Assembly: GCF_003426945.1 (NCBI RefSeq)
Contig: NZ_QURO01000004.1
Span: 310,001 to 374,000 of the forward strand
DNA: 64,000 nt
Direction of reading: 5' to 3'
Source of the DNA: Thermus sediminis
GTDB taxonomy: Bacteria > Deinococcota > Deinococci > Deinococcales > Thermaceae
In this document: piece by piece, positions 51,961 through 60,885 of the stretch
How positions within the stretch are numbered: position 1 is the first letter of the stretch
Layout: each line of letters starts with the position of its first letter
The notes under the pieces: model-generated
Told to the model about the DNA's origin: nothing
What the model saw: only the letters and a program-made list of their open reading frames with translations
Databases searched by the model: none
Translations under genes and position numbers: made by a program

Positions 51961-52176
51961 TCAGCTGAGCAGCCCTAACCCTTGCCGTTTACTTGACCCC
52001 ATTCTCGCCGCAATTCTTCCCGCAGATGAAAGGGAGTTGAAGGCGAGCTTCTCGCCCGTAGGCAGGGTGTGGAAGTGGTTGAAGCGGCTCGGCTTATAGG
52101 TCACCCCTCCCTGGGTTAGCGCTGCGGCGGGTTCCTGAAGGTTCACCGTAGGCAACTGCAGCATCTCCTCTTGCAT
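51961..52176 (-). CDS. Short ORF (71 aa) resembling the N-terminus of radical SAM/SPASM maturases; RiPP-related relic or precursor
   Basis: Starts at ATG 52176 seven bases after AGAGGTG, one of the few SD-led starts in the region. The first 24 residues are leader-like (QEEMLQLPTVNLQEP). The middle reads YKPSRFNHFHTLPTGEKLAF then NSLSSA, which matches the conserved opening of many radical SAM/SPASM peptide maturases (RxN, dG, fNsLsgA). No Cys and no radical SAM CxxxCxxC follow; the C-terminus is short and basic. Deleting one G near 52020 would instead give EELRREWGQVNGKG and a stop. Either a truncated maturase or a peptide precursor. Composition is less GC-rich than neighbours. Confidence 0.5.
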   Translation of the reverse strand: MQEEMLQLPTVNLQEPAAALTQGGVTYKPSRFNHFHTLPTGEKLAFNSLSSAGRIAARMGSSKRQGLGLLS

Positions 52177-52463
52177 GCTCTTTCACCTCTCTTGACCACC
52201 TTCAGGCTGACCTTAGGGTAGCAAGGGGAAGGTAACGCCCACGTAACTCAGGAAGCTCTCATAAAGGCTCCTTGGCGTTACGCGGAGGTTATGTAGGCCC
52301 AGGGAGCCTCCAAACACACGGTTCCTAGGGCTTCTCCTCGCCCTCCTCGAGGGCTCTTGGGTCCTTCCCCAGTGCCTCACCCCCCACTGCCCGCCCCCGG
52401 GGCTTGGGCTCTAAGCGCCACTTCGGCTTTGCAACATGATGCCCAAGCCGGGGCTGCGGGAAG
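52177..52463. other. Intergenic region with inverted repeat, no gene seen
   Basis: No convincing gene. Inverted arms GTAACGCC (52232-52239) and GGCGTTAC (52274-52281) are separated by 34 bp and lie upstream of the small ORF, where a regulator could bind. No clear -35/-10 pair was found. The remainder up to the repeat cluster is unremarkable GC-rich sequence. Confidence 0.5.
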
Positions 52464-52577
52464 GCTTTTGGGGGCCCCCACCGCGGCCAAAGCCGCGGTG
52501 GGTTAGCTCAGAAGAACCTCCCAGGAACCCCTTTCCGGGGCCCCCATGCTGGCTTGGGCCAGCATGGGGTGGTGTTA
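52464..52577. repeat. Palindromic repeat cluster, copy C (units 1 and 2)
   Basis: Unit 1 (52537-52574) is CCCCATGCTGGC / GCCAGCATGGGG abutting the stop codon of the regulator gene. Unit 2 (52464-52504) is CCCACCGCGGC / GCCGCGGTGGG in the opposite orientation to copy A. Between them AGCTCAGAAGAACCTCCCAG matches the flank of copy A (AGCTCAGAAAAGCCTCCCGG), showing that the flank belongs to the repeat. Confidence 0.75.
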
Positions 52578-54047
52578 GAGGCCCCACTCCCCCCTGAGCC
52601 TTTCCGCCCGGGCCTGGGCGATGGGAAGGCGGGGGTCCTGGGGCGGGAGCCTCTCCAGGAGGGCCTCCCAGACCTCCAGGTCCTCCCCCAGGCGCTCCGC
52701 CAGGAGGAAGAGGGCGTCCGGGTCCTTGGAGGCCAGCACCGCTTGCCTCAGGGCCTCCTCCAGCTCCAGGCGGAGGGCCTCCACCCCGGGGGCCTGGCTT
52801 TGGGGCAGGAGGGGGCCCTGGTAGCGGGCGAGGGCTCCCCTCAGGTCCCCCTGGCGGAGGGCTTCCCATACCTCCAGGAAGTCCGCCGCAAGGGCCTGGG
52901 CCAGGCGGTAGGGGCGGCTTTCCACGGCAAGCCCCCGCCGCCTCAGGCGCAGGACCTCCATGCGAAGGGCGGGCCCGTTGGCCTCTCCGTAGAGGGCCTG
53001 GGCCAGCTCCTCCCCCTTCCAGCCTTCCCTCCGGGCTAGGAGAAGGACCAGGAGCTCCGCTTGGCGTAGGGGGAGGGGCTCGCCCCCAAGCCTCGGCTCC
53101 CCCAGGGCCCGGAAGTGGGCCGAAGGGGTTGCGGGCCAGAGAAACTCCTGTCCCCGCTTGGAGAGCTCTCCCAGGAGGGGATGGGGCCTCCCCAGGAAGA
53201 GGAGGCCCCGCATGGCCTCCTCCGCTGCCTCCTCTAGGAGGAGGGGGAGGGCCCCAGCCACTCCTTCCCCGTCCCCCCGGTAAAGCCCCTGGGCCAGGGC
53301 GAGGAGGGCCTGGGTGAAGGGCTCTTTGGCCCAGGGCCTCGCCGCCTGGAGAAAGGGGAGGGCTTCCTTCCCAAGGAAGCGCACCCCGGCAGGGGCGAGG
53401 TAGGGAAGGGCGGGAAGAGGGGCCTCCTCCAGGACCTTCCGCAGGTAGGCCCGGGCGGTGGGCTCCTCCCCCTGGAGAAGGCGAAGGTGGGCCATGAGGA
53501 GGCAGGCGTAGAGCCCCACGCCTCCCCTCGCGCTTCTCCCCAGGCTCAGAGGCTCCACCTGGCGGAGGAGGTCGGGGAGGGAAGGCTCCTCCGCCGCGAG
53601 AAGGGCCAGCCAGGCCCACTCCAGGAGGGCGGAGGGGGTGAACCCCCGGGCATGGGCTAAGGCGGCGTAGTCCAAGGCCTCCCACAGGCGGCCGAGCCGC
53701 CTCAGGGTGCGGGCCAGGGCCAGGGCGAGGCGGCCCTGGGCCCGGGGGTCCTCGGTGCGCCGAAGGGCCTCCTCCAGGGCCAGCGCACCCTCCCTTGGGG
53801 GCAGGGCCAGGCCCAGGTGGTAGAGGGTGAGGGGAGTCTGGGCCCTCCGGGCGCCCTCGAGGGCCAGGGCACGGTAGGCCCCGAGGTTTCCCCGCCTCGC
53901 CTCCACGAAGCCGAGAAGGGCGAGGCGCTCCGCCTCCAAAGGGCCCTCCTGGGGAACAAGGAGAAAGGCCAGGGCCTCCTGGTCCCTCCCCTCCTCCAAG
54001 AGGCGGAGGGCGGGGGCCAGGGGGTTCCCCGGAAGCTCCCGGGCCAC
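52575..54047 (-). CDS. TPR-rich transcriptional regulator with C-terminal winged-helix/BTAD-like region
   Basis: A 490-residue protein. Residues 1-330 are Ala/Leu-rich helical repeats (TPR-like). The C-terminal third begins FRALGEPRLGGEPLPLRQAE and LLVLLLARREGWKGEELAQALYG, a trans_reg_C/SARP-like winged helix, followed by RMEVLRLRRRGLAVESRPYRL and a BTAD-like helical part (GDLRGALARYQGPLLPQSQA). This suggests a SARP/LuxR-large-type activator without an NTPase domain. It starts GTG 54047, six bases after -10 TAAAAT (54054-54059, minus strand). It lies between repeat copies C and D. Targets are unknown; the inverted repeat at 52232 is a nearby candidate. Confidence 0.72.
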   Translation of the reverse strand: MARELPGNPLAPALRLLEEGRDQEALAFLLVPQEGPLEAERLALLGFVEARRGNLGAYRALALEGARRAQTPLTLYHLGLALPPREGALALEEALRRTEDPRAQGRLALALARTLRRLGRLWEALDYAALAHARGFTPSALLEWAWLALLAAEEPSLPDLLRQVEPLSLGRSARGGVGLYACLLMAHLRLLQGEEPTARAYLRKVLEEAPLPALPYLAPAGVRFLGKEALPFLQAARPWAKEPFTQALLALAQGLYRGDGEGVAGALPLLLEEAAEEAMRGLLFLGRPHPLLGELSKRGQEFLWPATPSAHFRALGEPRLGGEPLPLRQAELLVLLLARREGWKGEELAQALYGEANGPALRMEVLRLRRRGLAVESRPYRLAQALAADFLEVWEALRQGDLRGALARYQGPLLPQSQAPGVEALRLELEEALRQAVLASKDPDALFLLAERLGEDLEVWEALLERLPPQDPRLPIAQARAERLRGEWGL

Positions 54048-54055
54048 GGGGCCAT

Positions 54056-54100
54056 TTTAAGTACCCCACCGCGGCTTTCGCCGCGGCGAGGCCCCTAAAG
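54056..54100. repeat. Palindromic repeat unit 2, copy D (partial)
   Basis: AAGTACCCCACCGCGGCTTT then CGCCGCGGCGAGGCCCC matches unit 2 of copy A (9573-9610) in the same orientation; the right arm is slightly degenerate. It overlaps the -10 of the regulator gene (ATTTTA, 54054-54059). Confidence 0.65.
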
Positions 54101-54194
54101 AGCCTCCTCCTGGTCCTGTTTCGGGTATCCCGTATTGCGAAGCCCCTGTGTGGGGGCTGAACGCCACCTGCCATATAGGGTGTACAGTGAAGAC

Positions 54195-54419
54195 ATGGAG
54201 AAGACCACCCTCTACCTTCCCCCAGAGCTTCACCGAGCCCTAAGGGAAGCCGCGCGGCGGGAGGGCAAAAGCCAGGCGGATCTCATCCGGGAGGCCCTAG
54301 CGGCCTACCTCGCCCAGCGCCAAAGGCCCCCCTTTCGCTCCTTGGGCGCAGGCGAGGACGAGGAACTCTCCGGCCGCACCTCTGAGGCTTGGCTGGAAAG
54401 GGCCTGGTCTGAGCGATGA
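54195..54419 (+). CDS. Ribbon-helix-helix antitoxin (VapB/CopG type)
   Basis: A 74-residue RHH protein: KTTLYLPPELHRALREAARR followed by EGKSQADLIREALAAYLAQR, the beta strand and two helices of MetJ/Arc/CopG antitoxins, then a toxin-binding tail SGRTSEAWLERAWSER. ATG 54195 is six bases after -10 TACAGT (54183-54188). A truncated PIN toxin gene overlaps its stop, so the antitoxin appears orphaned. Confidence 0.83.
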   Translation: MEKTTLYLPPELHRALREAARREGKSQADLIREALAAYLAQRQRPPFRSLGAGEDEELSGRTSEAWLERAWSER

Positions 54420-54666
54420 TCACCTGGGGCTCAGGGCCTTGGAGGCCTTCCTTCAAGACCTCGAGGCCAGGGCCTTCTCCCTGGAGTGCGGGGAAGAGGA
54501 CCTGCCGCGCGTTAGGGAGCTGGTGGCCCGGTACCAGGACCTCCCCCTGGGCTTCGCCGACGCTGCGGTCATCGCCGTGGCCGAGCGGAGCGGCGGCCTA
54601 GTCCTCAGCCTGGACCGCCACTTTCACGTGGTGGCCCAGGAGGGTACCCTCCGCGTCCTTCCCTAG
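54416..54666 (+). pseudogene. Truncated VapC-like PIN-domain toxin
   Basis: The toxin start ATGATC (54416) overlaps the antitoxin stop, but its frame soon leaves PIN homology. In another frame (about 54418-54666) the C-terminal part of a PIN domain is read: LEAFLQDLEARAFSLECGEE, LGFADAAVIAVAERSGG and VLSLDRHFHVVAQEG. The N-terminal third with the first catalytic Asp is missing, so a deletion of about 150 bp plus frameshift is inferred. The 3' end overlaps the tpiA stop by four bases. Confidence 0.7.
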
Positions 54667-55415
54667 CCCGCGATCCGGAGGAGGGCGAGGAAGCTTTCAA
54701 GCTCCAGGCTCGCCCCGCCCACAAGCCCCCCGTCCACGTTGGGCATGGAAAGGAGGTGGGGGAAGTTCTTGGGGTTCACGCTCCCCCCGTAGAGGATGCG
54801 GACCCTTTGGGCGAAGGCCTCCCCATACCGTTCCGAGAGGGCCTTGCGGATGGCCTGGTGCATCTCCTCGGCATCCTCCGGGGTGGCGTTTTTCCCGGTG
54901 CCAATGGCCCAGACGGGCTCGTAGGCGATGACCAAGCGCTCAGGGGCGTTAGGCTCCACGCCCTCCAGGCTTCCCAGGAGCTGGGCCAGGGTGTAGGGCA
55001 CCGCCTCCCCCCTCTCCCGGACCTCGAGGGGCTCCCCCACGCAGAGGATGGGGGTAAGGCCCTCTTCCAGAAGCCTCTTGGCCTTCTCCGCCACCAGGGC
55101 GTCCGTCTCCCCGTGGTAGCGCCTCCTTTCCGAGTGGCCCACGATGGCGTAGCGGCAACCGAGGTCGGAAAGCATCCGGGCCGAGACCTCCCCCGTGTAG
55201 GCCCCCTCCTTGTGGGCGGAGACGTCCTGGGCCCCGTAGGCGACCTGGGTGCCCGAGAGGACCTCCTTGGCCACGGGGAGCATGGGGTAGGCGGGGAGCA
55301 CCGCCGCCTCCGACTGCAGGGGGGGAAGGAGCCTTTTGAGCTCCGCCAGCCAGACCCGGGCCTCCGAGGGAACCTTGTGCATCTTCCAGTTTCCTGCTAC
55401 CAGCACGCGGCGCAT
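54663..55415 (-). CDS. tpiA: Triosephosphate isomerase
   Basis: A 250-residue TIM. Start motif [13 protein letters not shown] (catalytic Lys), electrophilic His in [16 protein letters not shown], base Glu in [20 protein letters not shown], and phosphate loop [11 protein letters not shown] with [15 protein letters not shown] 55415 is chosen over an in-frame start 45 bases upstream that adds a Pro/Leu stub. Third gene of gap-pgk-tpiA, 51 bp after pgk. Confidence 0.95.
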   Translation of the reverse strand: MRRVLVAGNWKMHKVPSEARVWLAELKRLLPPLQSEAAVLPAYPMLPVAKEVLSGTQVAYGAQDVSAHKEGAYTGEVSARMLSDLGCRYAIVGHSERRRYHGETDALVAEKAKRLLEEGLTPILCVGEPLEVRERGEAVPYTLAQLLGSLEGVEPNAPERLVIAYEPVWAIGTGKNATPEDAEEMHQAIRKALSERYGEAFAQRVRILYGGSVNPKNFPHLLSMPNVDGGLVGGASLELESFLALLRIAG

Positions 55416-55466
55416 GGGGGATAAAAGGAAGGGCCCCAACCCCAAAGGGGCAGGGGCCAAGGAAAC

Positions 55467-56636
55467 CTACTCCAGGACCTCAATCCCGGGAAGCGTGCCC
55501 TTCTCCAGATACTCCAGGCTGGCCCCGCCCCCGGTGGACACGTGGCCGAAGCGGTCCTTGAGCCCTAGGCGGTTCACCGCCGCCACGGAGTCCCCGCCCC
55601 CCACCACGGTGAAGGCCCCCGTGAGCTCCGCCAGGGCCCGGCCCACGGCCAGGGTCCCCTCGTCAAAGGGAGGCACCTCAAAAACCCCCATGGGGCCGTT
55701 CCAGAAGGCGGTGCGCACGCCCTTTAGGGCCTCGGCGAAGGCCTCCCGGGTCCTTGGCCCGATGTCCAGGCCCATGTAGGGGATGGGGATGGCGTCCGCC
55801 GGGAAGACCTGCGTGGGCACACCGGGCTCTATCCTCTCCGCTGCCACCACATCTACGGGGAGGTAGACCCTGACCCCCAGGGCCTCGGCCCGGGCCAGGA
55901 GGTCCTTGGCCAGGCCCAGGCGGTCCTCCTCCACCAGGCTTTTGCCCACCTCACCCCCCAGGGCCTTGATGAAGGTGAAGGCCATGGCCCCGCCGATGAG
56001 GAGGCGGTCCACCTTGGGGAGGAGGCTCTCCAGCACCCCGATCTTGTCGGAGACCTTGGCTCCACCGAGGACCACGGCGTAGGGCTTTTCCGGGTCGTGA
56101 AGGAGGCGGGAGAGGGCCTTCACCTCCTTCTCCATGAGGAAGCCCGCGTAGGCGGGGAGGAGCCTCGCCACCCCCACCACGCTGGCGTGGGCCCGGTGGG
56201 CGCTCCCGAAGGCGTCCAGGACGAAGGCCTCCCCCAGGCGGGCATACCGCTTTGCCAGCTCGGGATCGTCCTTCTCCTCCCCGGGCTCAAAGCGCACGTT
56301 CTCCAGAAGGGCCACCTCCCCTGGAGCTAGGCCCTCCACCGCCTTGTAGGCCTCCTCGGAGCTAGGGCTAGAGGGCACGAAGCGGACCCCGGGGAGGTGC
56401 TTGGCCAGGGCCTCGGCCACAGGCTTGAGGGAGTGCTTGGGGTCAGGCCCCTTGGGGCGGCCCAGGTGGGAGAGGAGGACCAAGGAGGCCCCCCCATCCA
56501 GGAGGTGGCGCAGGGTGGGAAGGCTTTCTTGGATCCTGGTCTCATCTTGGACCACGCCCTCCTGGATGGGGACGTTGTAGTCCACCCGCACCAGGACCCG
56601 CTTTTCCTTGGGGTCCAGGTCCCGTAGGGTGCGCAT
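55467..56636 (-). CDS. pgk: Phosphoglycerate kinase
   Basis: A 389-residue PGK. N-terminal [20 protein letters not shown], substrate Arg/His motif [20 protein letters not shown], hinge and nucleotide motifs [38 protein letters not shown] and [15 protein letters not shown]. It transfers phosphate from 1,3-bisphosphoglycerate to ADP. Its ATG directly follows the gap stop with no spacing. Confidence 0.96.
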   Translation of the reverse strand: MRTLRDLDPKEKRVLVRVDYNVPIQEGVVQDETRIQESLPTLRHLLDGGASLVLLSHLGRPKGPDPKHSLKPVAEALAKHLPGVRFVPSSPSSEEAYKAVEGLAPGEVALLENVRFEPGEEKDDPELAKRYARLGEAFVLDAFGSAHRAHASVVGVARLLPAYAGFLMEKEVKALSRLLHDPEKPYAVVLGGAKVSDKIGVLESLLPKVDRLLIGGAMAFTFIKALGGEVGKSLVEEDRLGLAKDLLARAEALGVRVYLPVDVVAAERIEPGVPTQVFPADAIPIPYMGLDIGPRTREAFAEALKGVRTAFWNGPMGVFEVPPFDEGTLAVGRALAELTGAFTVVGGGDSVAAVNRLGLKDRFGHVSTGGGASLEYLEKGTLPGIEVLE

Positions 56637-57674
<1,038 letters not shown>

Positions 57675-57698
57675 CTACCCCTCCCCACAAACCCTAGG

Positions 57699-57976
57699 AT
57701 GAGGACTCTAGCAGCTAGCCCTGAAAGGCTTATCTATCCACCGAAGACCTCGAGGTTGCAGACCTTGTCCGCCCGGCATTCCTCCCCGGCACCCGTCGCA
57801 CCACACCTTCCAGGGCCCCTAGAGCTTGCCCCGCGCCTTGGGTTCCTGGAGGTGCAGACGCACCGGGGCCCCTCTGGGAAGCCTCTGGGGCCTTATGAGG
57901 TGCGGCGGTTGCGCCGGCTAGGGCCGCAGGATTGGCATTATGAGGAGGCGCAAGGTATCCTGTTTTACAAAAGCTT
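57699..57976 (+). other. Intergenic region with unassigned open frame
   Basis: Between gap and xdhC one plus-strand frame stays open (from ATG 57699) and encodes LGFLEVQTHRGPSGKPLGPY, then EVRRLRRLGPQDWHYEEAQG and ILFYKSLW before running into xdhC. The mixed, charged composition looks protein-like but matches no family I recognise. It may be a gene fragment. A TATCCT (57956-57961) is a weak -10 candidate for xdhC. Confidence 0.3.
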
Positions 57977-59044
57977 ATGGCGCCGTCCGAAGTCCAAAGC
58001 CTGCTCCAAGCTTTGGCCCAAGGGAGGAGGCAAGGCATCCTGGCCACCCTGGTTCGGGTCCGGGGCTCCGCCTACCGCAGGGAGGGGGCCAAGATGCTCG
58101 TCCTCCCCGACGCCACCACGGTCTGCAGCCTCTCGGGGGGTTGCCTGGAGCCCGACGTGGCCCAAAGGGCCCTGGAGGTGATGGAGACGGGAAGGCCCCT
58201 CCGGGTGGCCTACGACCTGGAGGAGGATACGGTCTGGGGGCTCGGCCTGGGGTGCGGGGGGAGCGTGGAGGTCTACCTGGAACCCCTCAGGGACCCCCTC
58301 CTCCTGGCCTTCCTGGAGAGCCTCAGAGGGGAGGAGCCAAGCCTCCTGGCCACCGCCCTCTCCGGCGGCGAGGGCCGCCTCCTCTACCGGGAGGGGCGTT
58401 GGGAGGGCAGGATGGAGCCCAGGGCGTTGGAAGAGGGGACCAAGGCCCTGGGGGAGGCGCTCCTGGCGGCCCAGACCCCCAGGGCCAAGCTCCTGGAGGT
58501 GGCGGGGGCCGAGGTCTTCCTGGACCCCCACGCCCCTCCCCTGGAGCTCGTCCTCTTCGGGGGCGGGCACGACGCCATCCCCCTGGCCCAACTGGCCCGG
58601 CGCTACGGCTTCAAGGTCACCGTGGTGGACCCCCGGGCGGCCTACGTCCACGAGGGGAACTTCCCCGGCTGCCGCCTGGTCCTCGCCCACCCCGAGGACC
58701 TCCCCGAAGGCCTCCTCGGGCCCCAGAGCTATGCGGTCATCATGAACCACCACCTGGAAAGGGACCGCAAAACCCTGGCCTACGCCCTCCGCTCCCAGGC
58801 CCCCTACATCGGGGTCCTGGGACCCCGGGACCGCTTCCAGAGGCTCCAGGAGGCCCTGGAGAAGGAGGGGTTCGCCTTCGGGCCAGAGGCCATGGCCCGC
58901 ATCCACAACCCCGTGGGGCTGGACATCGGGGCCGAGGGGCCCGAGGAGATTGCCCTCTCGGTCCTAGGGGAGGTCTTGGCCGTGTCCCGGGGCTACGAAG
59001 GGGGGTCCCTCCGGCACCGCCCCGGCAAGATCCACAAGGCGTGA
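57977..59044 (+). CDS. XdhC/CoxF-family molybdenum-cofactor maturation factor
   Basis: A 355-residue XdhC-type protein. The N-terminal part carries TLVRVRGSAYRREGAKMLVL and the Cys motif VCSLSGGCLEPDVAQRALEV; the C-terminal Rossmann domain shows LELVLFGGGHDAIPLAQLAR, VTVVDPRAAYVHEGN and IGVLGPRDRFQRL, ending HNPVGLDIGAEGPEEIALSV. XdhC binds and sulfurates Mo cofactor for xanthine-dehydrogenase-type enzymes. It faces the cox genes downstream and overlaps the MobA-like gene by four bases (GTGA). Confidence 0.9.
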   Translation: MAPSEVQSLLQALAQGRRQGILATLVRVRGSAYRREGAKMLVLPDATTVCSLSGGCLEPDVAQRALEVMETGRPLRVAYDLEEDTVWGLGLGCGGSVEVYLEPLRDPLLLAFLESLRGEEPSLLATALSGGEGRLLYREGRWEGRMEPRALEEGTKALGEALLAAQTPRAKLLEVAGAEVFLDPHAPPLELVLFGGGHDAIPLAQLARRYGFKVTVVDPRAAYVHEGNFPGCRLVLAHPEDLPEGLLGPQSYAVIMNHHLERDRKTLAYALRSQAPYIGVLGPRDRFQRLQEALEKEGFAFGPEAMARIHNPVGLDIGAEGPEEIALSVLGEVLAVSRGYEGGSLRHRPGKIHKA

Positions 59045-59810
59045 GCCTCCACGGCCTCCTCCTGGCTGCCGGGGGGGCAAGCCGCATGGGGGCCCCCAAG
59101 CTCCTCCTCCCCGCCCCCGAGGGCACCCTCCTTCGCCGCATGGCCCTCCTCCTGCGGGAGAGCGTCCCAGGGCAGGTGGCCGTGGTCCTGGGCCACGAGG
59201 CCCTTCTCCACCGCCGGGCCCTGGAGGGGGTGAGGAGGGTCCGCCTGGCCCATAGCAGGAACTGGGCCCTGGGCCTCTCCCAAAGCCTCAAGGCCGGGCT
59301 CCGGGCCCTCCCCGAGGGGCCGGTCCTGGTCCTCCCCGCCGACCAAGGGGGCGTGGGACCAGGGGAACTGGAAGCCCTCCTCAGGGCCTTTCGCGAACCC
59401 GGGGTCCTCTCGGGGCACGGGGGAGTGGCCATGAGCCCCGCCCTCCTGGGGAAGGAGGCCAGGAGGGAGGTCTGGCGGATCCAAGGCGACCAGGGGGCCA
59501 AGGGCCTCCTCCTGGCCCTGGGGGCCCGGGTGGTGGAGCTGGGCCCGGGGCCCTGGAGCCTGGACGTGGACACCTGGGAGGCCTACGCCCACCTGGTGCG
59601 GGCCCTGGGCTGGACCCTCCCCCACCCTCCCCTCCCCTGGCGCGGCCCCCCCACCCGGCCCTCCTCCGGCGCACCCCCCTCTTCCGCCTGGGGCCCGCCC
59701 TCCTCCTCTATGGCCGCCCCGGGGCCTACGCCGGCCCCCTCTTGGCGGAGCGGGACGCCCTCCGCCTCCTCGCCCGGGGGGCGGCCACCCTCCTCAGGGG
59801 AGGTCCCTGA
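59041..59810 (+). CDS. MobA/MocA-like nucleotidyltransferase with probable frameshift near the C-terminus
   Basis: From GTG 59041 the protein reads LLLAAGGASRMGAPKLLLPA (nucleotidyltransferase GG-S-RMG-K motif), VAVVLGHEALL, LSQSLKAGLRALPEGPVLVL, PADQGGVGPGELEALL and GDQGAKGLL, as in MocA (CTP/GTP:molybdopterin transferases of Mo hydroxylases). After DVDTWEAYAHLVRALGW the frame becomes Pro/Ser-rich and antisense to coxE. Adding one base at the C7 run (59646-59652) gives a natural tail, FRLGPALLLYGRPGAYAGPL and LLAERDALRLLARGAATLLR, ending TGA 59810. Either a frameshift/sequencing error or a short functional form. It follows xdhC with a GTGA overlap. Confidence 0.7.
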
Positions 59811-60885
59811 GGCGGCGGAGAAAGGCCAAAAGCTCCTCCCCCGTCCCCGCAGGAAAGAGGGCGTCCAGGTAGGGCAGGGCTGCCCGCATCCCACGGGCCA
59901 GGGGGGCGTACCCAGGGAGGCCCGCCAGGGGGTTGAGCCAGTAGACCCGGCGCACCCGCCGCCTCAGGGCCCCTAGGGCCCGGGCTACCGCCTCAGGGTC
60001 CCCCTGGTCCAGGCCGTCGCTCAGGACGAGGAGGAGGCTCCGCCGGCCAAGCCTCCGCCCCTCGCCCTCCAGAAAGGCCCTGAGGCTCTCCCCGAGCCGC
60101 GTCCCCCCGGCGAAGTCCTCGGCCAGGCGGCCAAGCCCAGGGAGGGCCTCCTGGGGGGGCAGGGGGAGGAGGGGGGTGATGCGGGTGAGGCGGGTGCCGA
60201 AGGCGAAGGCCTCCAGGGGGAGGCCCCGCCCCTTCAGGGCCTGGAGGAGGAGGAAGAGGGCCCGGGCGTAGGGGGCCATGGAGCCCGAGACGTCCAGGAG
60301 GACGTAGTAGCGGTAGGCCTGGCGCCTGGGCCTGAGGAAGCGGGCCTCCAGGATGTCCCCCCCGGTCCTCAAGGCCCGCCGCAGCGTGGCGGGGAGGGAT
60401 AGCCTCTCCCCCTTGGGAGCCCGGCGCCTCCGCCTCGCCGCAAAGCGGGGGGGCGGGAAGGCCAGGGCGGCGAGCAACCGGGCAAGGAGGAGGGCCTCCC
60501 CCGGGGTCAGGCCCTCCAGGGGGCGCCTGAGGAGGCGCTCCAGGGGGCTGTAGGCCCCCTTCAGGACCCCTTCCCCCTCCGCCTCCCCCGAGCCCAGGAC
60601 GGGAAGGGTTCCCTGGGCCTGGGGCCGGGGAAGGGCCTTGGGCCTGAGGTGGCCGAAGTAGCGGCGGAAGGCCCGGTCAAAGGCGGCGTAGTCCTCCTTG
60701 CGCCCCACGAGGAGGGCCCGGGAGGCCAGGTAGAAGGCCTCCCCCTCCCAGGGGACCAGGAGGAGGCCCTGGAGCCAGGCCTGGACCTGGGCCCTCCCCG
60801 GGTGGAGGCCCTCGGCGCGGAGGGCCCCCACGAACCCCAGGAGGCCTCGAAGAAGAGGGGTCTCGAGGATACGGGGGTCGGTCAT
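59794..60885 (-). CDS. coxE: CoxE-like VWA-domain protein
   Basis: A 363-residue protein. The C-terminal von Willebrand A domain has a full MIDAS motif (VLLDVSGSMAPYARALFLLL), FAGGTRLGESLRAFLEG and LLVLSDGLDQGDPEAVARAL. With the MoxR-type ATPase CoxD it is needed for assembly of the CuSMo-type or related active site in CO dehydrogenases. ATG overlaps the coxD stop by four bases. 3' end overlaps the extended MobA-like frame. Confidence 0.88.
   Translation of the reverse strand: MTDPRILETPLLRGLLGFVGALRAEGLHPGRAQVQAWLQGLLLVPWEGEAFYLASRALLVGRKEDYAAFDRAFRRYFGHLRPKALPRPQAQGTLPVLGSGEAEGEGVLKGAYSPLERLLRRPLEGLTPGEALLLARLLAALAFPPPRFAARRRRRAPKGERLSLPATLRRALRTGGDILEARFLRPRRQAYRYYVLLDVSGSMAPYARALFLLLQALKGRGLPLEAFAFGTRLTRITPLLPLPPQEALPGLGRLAEDFAGGTRLGESLRAFLEGEGRRLGRRSLLLVLSDGLDQGDPEAVARALGALRRRVRRVYWLNPLAGLPGYAPLARGMRAALPYLDALFPAGTGEELLAFLRRLRDLP

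Noticed and set aside
52411-54174. Very long Gly/Pro-rich minus-strand frame (587 codons)
   Set aside because: It is an alternative frame of the regulator gene (52575-54047), with the Gly/Pro/Arg bias of shadow frames in GC-rich DNA, and it reads through two repeats.
57940-59040. Continuous plus-strand frame leading into the MobA-like gene
   Set aside because: Upstream of 59041 it is an alternative frame of xdhC with Gly/Pro/Arg bias; only the part from 59041 shows nucleotidyltransferase motifs.
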